Shown here in pieces: positions 17,453-25,176 of a stretch of 64,000 nucleotides of DNA. The notes under the pieces are model-generated. The model made no database searches. It saw nothing but the letters and a program-made list of their open reading frames with translations, and had not been told where the DNA came from. This DNA comes from Xanthobacter tagetidis (GTDB lineage Bacteria; Pseudomonadota; Alphaproteobacteria; Rhizobiales; Xanthobacteraceae). Each line of letters begins with the position of its first letter. The stretch's first letter is position 1. The DNA is taken from contig NZ_RCTF01000021.1 of the NCBI RefSeq assembly GCF_003667445.1, positions 1-64,000 of the forward strand. The letters run 5' to 3'. A program made the translations under genes and the position numbers.

Positions 17453-17610
17453 AAGCGTTTTCCCCCTGATTCCGTGTCGCCACCGTGTCGCCACCGCGCA
17501 TGAAAATGGTGGATAGCAGCAGATATCAGGGTAGATCAATAATCCAGTGTTTTGAACGGTTTGTGCATTGTCGGGCGTTTCTGTATATCGTGAGAAATCG
17601 ACCCGACTTA

Positions 17611-17657
17611 GTTTCCTAAACCGCAGGTCAGGGGTTCGAATCCCTTCCGGGACACCA
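17611..17657 (+). other. 3' fragment of tRNA-Arg(CCT): attachment site attR
   Basis: From the anticodon loop onward the bases match a tRNA-Arg(CCT): TTCCTAA loop, extra loop, T-arm GGTTCGAATC, acceptor CCGGGAC, discriminator A and encoded CCA (17655-17657). The 5' half is missing: upstream bases pair with nothing and do not read GTCCCGG. This is the displaced 3' end left after integration of an element on its left side; the whole tRNA gene should lie at the other end of the island, beyond the window's left edge. Confidence 0.8.
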
Positions 17658-17871
17658 AATCGCCTTCCTGGCACATCCGAAAATGTTCAGTATGGCTGTT
17701 AAATCAAAGCGATATGCGCTCCTGGAGTCCAGCCTGATCCCATCTCGTCCGCTTGAATCCTGTCGGCATGTAGGCAGGCCTGTAGGCGTCCTGATGTAGG
17801 CTGGCTTGTGCGACCGCACCGTCCTGCGATCGAGAGAAGAAGGGTCGTATCTTCAGAGGCGTATTCTGTTC

Positions 17872-18930
17872 TCAGGACGATTCGCCTGAAACTTCAGGCA
17901 GATAGAGCGGAACCAGGCGCACATCTGCGGGGTCGACCGGCTCTCCGGTGGCCGGTACGATGACGATGGCCCGGGTCGTTTCGCCGGTGCTCACGGAGAC
18001 AAAGCGCGAGGTCGTGCCCCTGCCTTGCCGCAGCCAGCGGTCGCCCCAGGTCTTCAGCAGCACCATGGGGCAGTAGGTGTCGCGCCCCTTGGGGGTCAGG
18101 CGGTAGGCGCCGCCGTCGCCCTGCTTTTCGAGGAAGCCGTGCGAGACGAGATTTTCCAGCCGCGAGGCCAGCACGTTCGAGGCGATTCCGAGATTGTGGG
18201 TGAATTCGTCGAAGCGGCTGTTCCCGTGGAAGAATTCCTGGAAGATCATAAATGTCCACCGGTCCCCCACGACGGCAAGGGTCCGCTCCATGGAACAGGG
18301 CCTTAGTCCCCGGGCCTGCCGCGCCCGATCCATGCGATAGGTGCGGGCGAGGGGCTCGTCTCGCGCGCGCCAGTAACCTGGGTCGATCTCGAATTTCACG
18401 GTGCGCGGGTTGAGGGGCGAGTGATCGTGCTCCCAGACCAGAAGCGGAGAGAACCAGGTGCGCGAGGGCTCGTGGAAGAGGGCAAGCGGCGGAATGCCGT
18501 CCCACAGCCACTTGTCGCCATACCACATGAGCCCGAGCAAGGCCGGGAACAGGTCTCTCCCGCTGTCCGTCAGCAAGTAGCGCTTCCACGACCCGCCGGA
18601 GCCCAGCGAAACGCTCTCCAGCAGCCCGCTGCTGACGAGGTTGGTTAGCGCCTTGGTCAGCGTCGCGCGCGGCATGCACAGTCGGGCGGCGAACTCGTTG
18701 AACCGCTCGGCCCCGAAGAAGGCCTCGCGAATGATCAGGAAGCGCCAGGGATCGACGAGAATCTGCAGCGTGTCGGAGATTTCCGAATCCCGCTCGCACC
18801 CCGGCGGGGCGAACTTGTCCGGGCGGGAAGCCGCCGCCGCGGCGCGGAGCGAAGCCGGCGCATCAGGGCCCTTGAGCATCGGTCCCGCAAAAGGCGTGCG
18901 CTCGGAGGGTGCGTTTGGCTTGGTGCTCAA
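17872..18930 (-). CDS. Tandem HxlR-type transcriptional regulator
   Basis: A 352-residue regulator containing two HxlR winged-helix domains, which normally occur singly in proteins of about 120 residues. Domain 1 is at about residues 45-140 (LVDPWRFLIIREAFFGAERFNEF, LTKALTNLVSSGLLE); domain 2 at about 210-310 (VVGDRWTFMIFQEFFHGNSRFDEF, LASRLENLVSHGFLEK, YRLTPKGRD). A 35-residue disordered N-terminus precedes them. A covalent dimer of this kind would bind DNA as one chain. It begins the leftward set with the acyl-CoA synthetase upstream (36 bp gap) and may control the acyl-CoA/Ior/DpgC-like locus. Confidence 0.85.
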   Translation of the reverse strand: MSTKPNAPSERTPFAGPMLKGPDAPASLRAAAAASRPDKFAPPGCERDSEISDTLQILVDPWRFLIIREAFFGAERFNEFAARLCMPRATLTKALTNLVSSGLLESVSLGSGGSWKRYLLTDSGRDLFPALLGLMWYGDKWLWDGIPPLALFHEPSRTWFSPLLVWEHDHSPLNPRTVKFEIDPGYWRARDEPLARTYRMDRARQARGLRPCSMERTLAVVGDRWTFMIFQEFFHGNSRFDEFTHNLGIASNVLASRLENLVSHGFLEKQGDGGAYRLTPKGRDTYCPMVLLKTWGDRWLRQGRGTTSRFVSVSTGETTRAIVIVPATGEPVDPADVRLVPLYLPEVSGESS

Positions 18931-18966
18931 CGGACGCGGCGCTCCATTTTTGAGCGGCCAGCACTA

Positions 18967-20625
18967 TCATGCCGGCCGCCGTTCCTCCAAAGCCCGCTGC
19001 TCCAGCTCCATCTCCCGCATGCGGAACTTCTGCACCTTGCCGCTGGCGGTCGCGGGAAACTCGGCCACGATGCGCACCACGCGCGGAATCTTGTAGGTTG
19101 CGATGCGGCCTCGGCACTGGTCCTGGATCTGCGGCGCGACCGCCGCCGAGCCCGGCTTCAGGCGCACCCAGGCGCAGACCTCCTCGCCATAGACCTGCGA
19201 CGGCACGCCGAAGACGTAGGCGTCGCTCACCTCCGGCAAAGTGAGGAGATACTCCTCCACCTCGCGGGGATAGATGTTTTCGCCGCCGCGGATGATGGTG
19301 TCCTTCAGCCGGCCGACGATCTGGGTGTATCCGTCCGGCCGCATCACGGCGAGGTCGCCGGAATGCATCCAGCCGTCGGCGTCGATCGCCTCGGCGGTGG
19401 CGTCCGGCCGGTTCCAGTAGCCGCGCATCACGGAATAGCCGCGGACGCACAGTTCGCCCCGCTCGCCGAGCGGCACGGTGGCGCCGGACGTCGGGTCCAC
19501 CACCTTCGCCTCCAGGTGCGGCTGGATCGCACCGACCGTCGAGACACGCACCTCGACGCTATCGTCGGCGCGCGACTGGAACGAGATGGGGGAGGTCTCC
19601 GTCATGCCGTAGACCACCGTGATCTCCCGCATGTTGAGCGTGGAGATGATGGCGTTCATGGTCGGCAGCGGGCAGGGTGCCGCGCCGATCGCTCCGGTGC
19701 GCAGCGAGGACAGGTCGAGCGCGGCGAGGTCGGGCTGGCCGAGCATGGCGATGAACATCATCGGCACGCCGTAGAGGGAGGTGCACCGCCGCGCCTCCAC
19801 CGCCTTGAGGGTCTCCAGCGGGTCAAAGCTCTCGCCCGGCAGCACGATCTCGCAGCCATGCGTCACCGCCGCGAGTGCGCCGAGCACGATGCCGAAGCAG
19901 TGGAAGAACGGCACAGGCAGGCAGATGCTGTCGTGCGGCGCGAGCCGCTGGCGCAGTCCCACGCAGTGCCCGTTGTTCAGAATGCCATGGTGCGTCAGCA
20001 GCGCGCCCTTGGGGCGGCCCGTTGTGCCGGAGGTGTATTGTAGATGGCACGGCGCAGTGAACGACACCTGCGTCTCGCGGGCGCGGATGTCGTCCTGCGA
20101 TATCGCCGCGGCGGTGGCGAGAAAATCTTGCCATCTTGTCATGGCGGCGGGGGCAGGCTCTTCGCCGAAGACCACCACCGTGCGCAGGTCCGGAAGCTGG
20201 TGTGAGATGGACTCCAAGGCGGAAAGGCAGGAATAGCCGCGGAACGACGGCGGACAGAACAGGATGCTGGCCCCGGAATCGGCGAGAATGTAGCGCGCCT
20301 CTTCGGCGCGGAATGCGGGGTTGACCGGCACCAGGATCGCGCCGGCGCGCACCGCCCCGTGGTGCGCCACCAGCCATTCCCAGCGGTTGGCGCTCCAGAT
20401 CGCGACCCTGTCGCCCGCTTTTACTCCATGAGCGATAAGGGCGCCCGCCACCTGGTCGCTCAGGGCATCGAGCGCCGCATATGTCAGGCTCCTCTGGCCC
20501 TGGAACACGCTGCAGATGGCCGGATTGTCCGCAAATCGCTCCGCCGCCTGGCGCAGCGCGACGCCGATGGTCATTTCCAGCAGCGGGGGACGGGTTTCCC
20601 CCTGGACCTCAGAAAGCGCGACCAC
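18967..20625 (-). CDS. AMP-forming acyl-CoA synthetase
   Basis: A 552-residue ANL-family ligase that makes acyl-CoA from acid, ATP and CoA. Motifs: phosphate loop YTSGTTGRPKGA (about residue 210), YGMTETSPI (about 345), GRLKDTIIRGGENIYPREVEE hinge region (in parts, about 445-465), and the catalytic lysine in TASGKVQKF near the end. It resembles medium/long-chain and aryl acid ligases; the substrate cannot be read from the sequence. In this locus an arylacetate or other aromatic acid would fit the adjacent oxidoreductase and dioxygenase homologue. It lies 46 bp after the iorB-like gene on the same strand. Confidence 0.9.
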   Translation of the reverse strand: MVALSEVQGETRPPLLEMTIGVALRQAAERFADNPAICSVFQGQRSLTYAALDALSDQVAGALIAHGVKAGDRVAIWSANRWEWLVAHHGAVRAGAILVPVNPAFRAEEARYILADSGASILFCPPSFRGYSCLSALESISHQLPDLRTVVVFGEEPAPAAMTRWQDFLATAAAISQDDIRARETQVSFTAPCHLQYTSGTTGRPKGALLTHHGILNNGHCVGLRQRLAPHDSICLPVPFFHCFGIVLGALAAVTHGCEIVLPGESFDPLETLKAVEARRCTSLYGVPMMFIAMLGQPDLAALDLSSLRTGAIGAAPCPLPTMNAIISTLNMREITVVYGMTETSPISFQSRADDSVEVRVSTVGAIQPHLEAKVVDPTSGATVPLGERGELCVRGYSVMRGYWNRPDATAEAIDADGWMHSGDLAVMRPDGYTQIVGRLKDTIIRGGENIYPREVEEYLLTLPEVSDAYVFGVPSQVYGEEVCAWVRLKPGSAAVAPQIQDQCRGRIATYKIPRVVRIVAEFPATASGKVQKFRMREMELEQRALEERRPA

Positions 20626-20671
20626 GTCTTTCCTCCCTTAGGTCGTAATCCTTGGATAGCAATCTTTGGGT

Positions 20672-22222
20672 TCAGGCCGGCATGGCGTGCGGCAGACGCG
20701 CCGTGTCGCGCTCCGCGCGGTGCCGCGCGATCACCGCGTCGAGCGCATCGCTGTCCGGGTCCGCCACTGCGGCACGGCGCGCTTCCGCCACCTCAGGCGC
20801 CGCGGATCGTCCAGCCGCGATGGCGGGTTTCACGACCTCGTCGAACAGCAGGTCGAAATTGCGCAGGCCGCGCCGATAGGTGCCGCTGTAGCCCTTCACC
20901 AGCGTCGCCGCATCGGCGACCGCAACCCCGAAATCGTAGTCGATCCGGGCGGCCGCCAACACGGCCTCGTACCAGCGTGCGGTGAGGGCGCTCTCCTGGG
21001 CGAAGCGCCACGATCCGCGCCGCAGCCGACGCATTCTCGCCAGCAGCCGCATCAGCAGGAAGCCGGACACCGTATCGCTGCGCACGTGGAGCCCCACATG
21101 CAGCCGGTGCTCGATGCCGCGCCGGCGCGCCCAGGCCAGCAGCCGGTCGCCAAGCCGGGGCGGCAGCACCGCGCAGACCTCTTCCAGGCCGGGCTTCAGG
21201 TATTCGGTGACGTGAAGCAGCTGGTCCGCCTGCGCGCGCGTTTCCGCCCGCACTGTGGCGAAGCGTTCCGCCCGGGTCTTCAGGTCGGCGACGCGGATCA
21301 CGTCCTCATATGTCATGCGCAAGGCGAGGTTGCGCGCTCCCTCGATGGTGAGGCGCCAGCCGCGGGTTGCGCCATTGAGCGCGCGGTCGAGGGCCAGCAG
21401 GTCGCGAACCCGCTCCAGATAAGTCTCTCCATAGGCGGCGTCCTGGTAGTCGCACGCCCGCGCATGCCCATGGCCGATAACGAAGCGCGTCTCCACAGGG
21501 AAGCCCGCCAGCGGTGCGGCGCCTGTGCCGGGCCGCAAGGGCTCGGCCGGTGCCGCGGCCGCGCCGATCGCCTCGCCGCGCGCTGCGGCGAGGCCAAGCA
21601 TGAACCCGCGCTTGCTGGCGGCCACGCCCTTTCCGCCGGCCTCGATCGCGGCTTCGAAATGGGCCGGATCGATGGGAAGCGCCCGCGATCCTGCGAGCGC
21701 CCCGAGCAGGACCGCATTGATGACGGTGCCGGCCTCTTCCGCGGCGCGCTCCATGTCGAAGATCACGGCCCGGTGCGACAGGTCGTGAGCCGCCTTCAGC
21801 GCCCGCGCCGGGTCGAAGCGCCCGTCCTCCATGGCGATCTTCTCGGACGTGGCATAGACCCGATGGCTGGAAGCGATGAGCGTGGTGCGGTCGGCGGTGA
21901 CATAGCCGTTCTGCACCGCGCGGGCGGCCTCCACCAGCTCGGAAGCGACCATCACGTCCACGTCGCCGGGGACCGGGGTCAGGGCGAACACCACCCGGCG
22001 ATCCCCGAGCTCGTCGATGGGGATCTCGCAATATTCGAGATAATAGGTGGTGGCGCCCGTGCGCTGGGCGACTCCCGGAATGGACGTGGTCTGGCACAGG
22101 AGGCCGGCGCGGCGGATGGCGGTGGCGATCCAGTCGGCCAGAACGCCGCCGCCCTCGCCGCCGAGCGCGGCCACCAGGATGGCGCGGTTGCGCGGGATGT
22201 CGTCGGTGCTGCGGGCGATCAC
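20672..22222 (-). CDS. iorB: Indolepyruvate:ferredoxin oxidoreductase, beta subunit with C-terminal extension
   Basis: A 516-residue subunit. Residues 10-200 are the catalytic gamma-type domain of 2-oxoacid oxidoreductases (AILVAALGGEGGGVLADWIATA, TSIPGVAQRTGATTYYLE, PGDVDVMVASELVEAARA). Classic archaeal IorB is about 200 residues; the extra 300 C-terminal residues (about 290-500, with YQDAAYGETYLERV and GWRLTIEGARNLALRM) correspond to the DUF6537-like extension seen in proteobacterial versions. It starts at a GTG overlapping the stop of iorA by 4 bp. With IorA it converts arylpyruvates to arylacyl-CoA. Confidence 0.88.
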   Translation of the reverse strand: MIARSTDDIPRNRAILVAALGGEGGGVLADWIATAIRRAGLLCQTTSIPGVAQRTGATTYYLEYCEIPIDELGDRRVVFALTPVPGDVDVMVASELVEAARAVQNGYVTADRTTLIASSHRVYATSEKIAMEDGRFDPARALKAAHDLSHRAVIFDMERAAEEAGTVINAVLLGALAGSRALPIDPAHFEAAIEAGGKGVAASKRGFMLGLAAARGEAIGAAAAPAEPLRPGTGAAPLAGFPVETRFVIGHGHARACDYQDAAYGETYLERVRDLLALDRALNGATRGWRLTIEGARNLALRMTYEDVIRVADLKTRAERFATVRAETRAQADQLLHVTEYLKPGLEEVCAVLPPRLGDRLLAWARRRGIEHRLHVGLHVRSDTVSGFLLMRLLARMRRLRRGSWRFAQESALTARWYEAVLAAARIDYDFGVAVADAATLVKGYSGTYRRGLRNFDLLFDEVVKPAIAAGRSAAPEVAEARRAAVADPDSDALDAVIARHRAERDTARLPHAMPA

Positions 22223-24360
22223 GCGGGCGTTCCTTGGCGCGAGAGGAAGAAGCCGATCACGGCGCCGCGCACGGCCGCCAGAATCCGGTCCATGCGGGTC
22301 GGGTTCTGGATGATCTCCGCTTTGTAGAAGGAGGGGCACAGCACGGCGGCGTGTGCCACCTCTCCGCAATTGCCGCAGCCGACGCAGCCGTTGGTGACGT
22401 GGGCGACCGGGGCGGTGCGCAGCGGATCGGACGACTGCTTCACCGTGAGCGTCGGGCAACCGGACAGGCGGATGCAGGAATGGTCTCCGGTGCAGGTCGC
22501 CTCGTCGACGCCGTAGCGTGTGCGCACGACCCGTTCGCCGGCCTTGGCCCTCGCGGCGATCACCGGCTTCTCCCGGCGCTGGCGGGCGAGCATGCACTCG
22601 CCCTCGGCGATGATGACGCGCAGGCCCTTGCCGCGGGCGAGGATGGCATCCTTGAGCGCGTTCACCACGGCGCCCACGCGATAGCTGCCCACGGTGCGCA
22701 CCCACTTCACACCGACGCCCTTCAGCGCTGCCTCGATGGCCATGCCGCTCGCCTCGTCGCGCGAGTTGGTGCCGGTGGACGGGATGTGCTGATGGCCGGT
22801 GGCGGAGGCATAGCCGTTCTTGAGGATCACCAGCACGCCCTCGTCCCTGTTGAAGACGTGGTTCGCGATGCCGGTGGTCAGGCCCTGATGCCAGAAGCCG
22901 CCGTCGCCCATGATGGAGATGACGGGATTGCGCATCATGGACGAGAGCCCGCTCGACGAGGCGAGGCCGAGGCCGTAGCCGAGGATGGTGTTGCCCACCT
23001 TGAACGGCTCCAGCGTCGCGAAGCTGTGGCAGCCGATGTCGGCGCTGACGTGGACCTGCCCCACCTGTTCCTGAACCAGCTTGATGGCGCTGAATACCGG
23101 CCGCTCCGGGCAGCCGGTGCAGAAGCCCGGCGGACGGGCGGGAACCGGCGCGCCGAGGATGTCGAGCGCCTTGCGCCGGCTCTCCTCGATGCGGCGGACC
23201 TTCTGCGCCGCATCGAGGGCGTCGACGCCCGTGGCGCGGGCGCGCGACAGGAACTTGGCGATGCCGTCCATGAGCACGGCCGCGACGTATTCGCCCGCCT
23301 CGGGCAGGACATTCTTGCCGTGCACGCGGGTCGCGACCTCGGCGTCGGCGAGCAGCGCCTTGATTTGCTGCTCGATGAAGTTGGGCTGCCCCTCCTCGAT
23401 CACCAGAACCGCCTTCTTGCCCGCAGCGAAATCCGAAATCTCCTGCGGCACCAGCGGGTAGACGCAATTGAGCACGAGCAGCGGAATGCGCGAGGCGCCG
23501 GTGGAATCGGCGAGGCCGAGCGCCCGCAAGGCGGCGATCACATGGTTGTACATGCCGCCCTGGAGGATGAAGCCGACCTCCTCGATGTCGCCGCCGACGC
23601 GCTCGTTGATCTTGTGTTCGGCGATGTAGGCGACCGCCGCAGGCCAGCGCACGTCGATCTTGTGACGCTCCTGGACGTAGGTGGCGGGCGGCAGGGAGAT
23701 GCGGTCCTTGTGGAAGACCGGCGTCTCGATCACGGTCCGCGTGGACAGGCGCGGGCGCACGTTGTCCCGCGCGCGGAAGCGGCCGGTCATGTGGCAGGCG
23801 CGGATGCGCAGCTCCATCATCACGGGGGTGTTGCTGGCCTCGGACAGCTCGAAGCCAAGCTCCACCAGATCGACGATGTTGCCAAGCTCGGGGCGCGGGT
23901 CGAGCAGCCAGAACTGCGACTTCATGGCGAAGGCGTGCGAGCGCTCCTGGATGATGGAGGAGCCCTCGCCGTAGTCCTCGCCGACGATGATCAGCGCGCC
24001 GCCCGTCACCCCCGCCGAGCACAGGTTGGAGAGCGCGTCGGAGGCGACGTTGGTGCCCACGACCGACTTGAAGGTGACGGCGCCACGCACGGGATAGTTG
24101 ACGGAGGCGCTCAGCATCGCCGCCGCGCCGGCCTCGTTGGCGCAGGTGTCGAGATGGACGCCCAGCTCGTCAAGAAGGTCGCCCGCGTCGCTCAGCACGT
24201 CCACGAGGGCCGAGATGGGGGCGCCCTGATAGCCGCCGACATAGGACACGCCCGATTGAAGGAGCGCCTTGGTGACCGCGAGGATGCCTTCGCCCTCGAA
24301 ATACTCGCCTTCGCCGAGCTTCAGCTGGGCGACTTCTTCGTGAAATGACCGTTCGGGCAT
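22219..24360 (-). CDS. iorA: Indolepyruvate:ferredoxin oxidoreductase, alpha subunit
   Basis: A 713-residue subunit that binds thiamine diphosphate. The N-terminal pyrimidine-binding and transketolase domains (GGYQGAPISALVDVL, HLDTCANEAGAAAMLSASV, FKSVVGTNVASDALSNL) are followed by the diphosphate domain (FCTGCPERPVFSAI, ADIGCHSFATL, ISIMGDGGFWHQGL, about residues 400-500) and a C-terminal ferredoxin domain with cysteines in CTGDHSCIRLSGCPTL and CVGCGNCGEVAHAAVLC. It oxidatively decarboxylates indolepyruvate, phenylpyruvate or related 2-oxoacids to the aryl-acetyl-CoA, passing electrons through iron-sulfur clusters. It lies 3 bp after the thioesterase gene and overlaps iorB. Confidence 0.93.
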   Translation of the reverse strand: MPERSFHEEVAQLKLGEGEYFEGEGILAVTKALLQSGVSYVGGYQGAPISALVDVLSDAGDLLDELGVHLDTCANEAGAAAMLSASVNYPVRGAVTFKSVVGTNVASDALSNLCSAGVTGGALIIVGEDYGEGSSIIQERSHAFAMKSQFWLLDPRPELGNIVDLVELGFELSEASNTPVMMELRIRACHMTGRFRARDNVRPRLSTRTVIETPVFHKDRISLPPATYVQERHKIDVRWPAAVAYIAEHKINERVGGDIEEVGFILQGGMYNHVIAALRALGLADSTGASRIPLLVLNCVYPLVPQEISDFAAGKKAVLVIEEGQPNFIEQQIKALLADAEVATRVHGKNVLPEAGEYVAAVLMDGIAKFLSRARATGVDALDAAQKVRRIEESRRKALDILGAPVPARPPGFCTGCPERPVFSAIKLVQEQVGQVHVSADIGCHSFATLEPFKVGNTILGYGLGLASSSGLSSMMRNPVISIMGDGGFWHQGLTTGIANHVFNRDEGVLVILKNGYASATGHQHIPSTGTNSRDEASGMAIEAALKGVGVKWVRTVGSYRVGAVVNALKDAILARGKGLRVIIAEGECMLARQRREKPVIAARAKAGERVVRTRYGVDEATCTGDHSCIRLSGCPTLTVKQSSDPLRTAPVAHVTNGCVGCGNCGEVAHAAVLCPSFYKAEIIQNPTRMDRILAAVRGAVIGFFLSRQGTPA

Positions 24361-24363
24361 GGA

Positions 24364-24819
24364 TCAGCTCCCGCTGGACTGGACGGTAGCGAGGTCGGCC
24401 TGCAGGTCGCGCACCCGCGCCTCAAGCCGTGCGACCTCCACCACGCTGCGCAGGTGCTGTGCCGTGCCGATGGCCTCGCCACCTGAGCGCACCGTTGCTT
24501 CGAAGGAGACCAGCCGGCCTTCGGCGGACGAGATGGCGACGTCGATCTCGACCTCGGCACCCAGAACGGCCGCGCCGCGATGGGCCAGATGGACCTCCAC
24601 GCCCACGCTGTCCTGGCCCGACGCGACGACCTCCAAAAGAAGGTCCCGGCAAGCCATTTCCACGTCGTGGAGCATGTTCGGGGTGCCGTAGACCCGCAGG
24701 GCCGGGCCCATGAAGGTGATGGCGCGCGCATCGTCCACGACGACGCGGCGCCGGGCGCGAGCGCCTGCCGCAATCATTCCGCCTTCTCCGGAGCGTTTCC
24801 TTGCATCCACCATGACCAT
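24364..24819 (-). CDS. Hot-dog thioesterase, FlK-like family
   Basis: A 151-residue hot-dog fold protein. VYGTPNMLHDVEMACRDLLLE is the central helix with the acidic residue used by FlK-type (fluoroacetyl-CoA) thioesterases; VEVHLAHRGAAVLGAEVEIDVAI and VSFEATVRSGGEAIGTAQHLRSVV are the core strands. A second start at residue 15 (MIAAGARARRR) would also give a full domain. It heads the thioesterase-iorA-iorB-acyl-CoA synthetase unit, transcribed away from the DpgC-like gene. It may hydrolyse an aryl-CoA or rescue trapped CoA; the true substrate is unknown and fluoroacetate is not implied. Confidence 0.8.
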   Translation of the reverse strand: MVMVDARKRSGEGGMIAAGARARRRVVVDDARAITFMGPALRVYGTPNMLHDVEMACRDLLLEVVASGQDSVGVEVHLAHRGAAVLGAEVEIDVAISSAEGRLVSFEATVRSGGEAIGTAQHLRSVVEVARLEARVRDLQADLATVQSSGS

Positions 24820-25176
24820 AATGGTTCATAAAAGCAAGTACGATGCGCATCTGACCGTGGGGCGTTTCGAAAATTTTCCGCTCCGGGATCATGATCGAGG
24901 CGTTCATGAGCGGGAGTGAATTAGAAAAAAACATTTTAAAACAAATATATAAATGAATTTTGCGCCGGGCAGCGGATAATCGGGCTTTTTCGCCCAATGC
25001 ATTGATCCATCGCAAAAACGGATCGCTGGCGGGTGAAATGTTGCGATGCAGCGTATAAATCCACTTGTTTTCATGAACTACTTATGTAGGCTTTTGTTCG
25101 CCGCCGGGCTTCCGCCATCGAAGGCGCGGGAGCGGGCAGCGGCGCGGTACGGAAATCAGTAATTGGGGAGCGGATC
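24820..25176. promoter_or_regulatory. Divergent AT-rich promoter region
   Basis: This 357-bp gap separates the thioesterase-ior unit from the DpgC-like gene and has no gene. An AT-rich stretch (about 24921-24962) stands out in the high-GC surroundings. GTTCATA/GTTCATGA occurs at 24824 and 24902, and its inverse TCATGAAC at 25071-25078, next to the palindrome TTCATGAA (25070-25077); these could be operator sites. Exact promoters are not assigned. Confidence 0.5.

Noticed and set aside
17560..17657. A complete tRNA-Arg gene
   Set aside because: Bases 5' of the anticodon loop cannot form the acceptor, D-arm or anticodon stem; only the 3' half is present.
17453..17674. N-terminal extension of the integrase frame
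   Set aside because: The added residues (VPEGIRTPDLRF) are a translation of the tRNA fragment, a known annotation artefact; the family start is the ATG at 17452.
17769..17801. Three TGTAGGC copies upstream of the double HxlR gene's end
   Set aside because: Irregular spacing (12 and 14 bp) and short length; no link to a function.
22234..24348. Long rightward open frame (704 codons) opposite iorA
   Set aside because: Shadow frame of a high-GC gene; no domain pattern, while iorA on the other strand has complete motifs.
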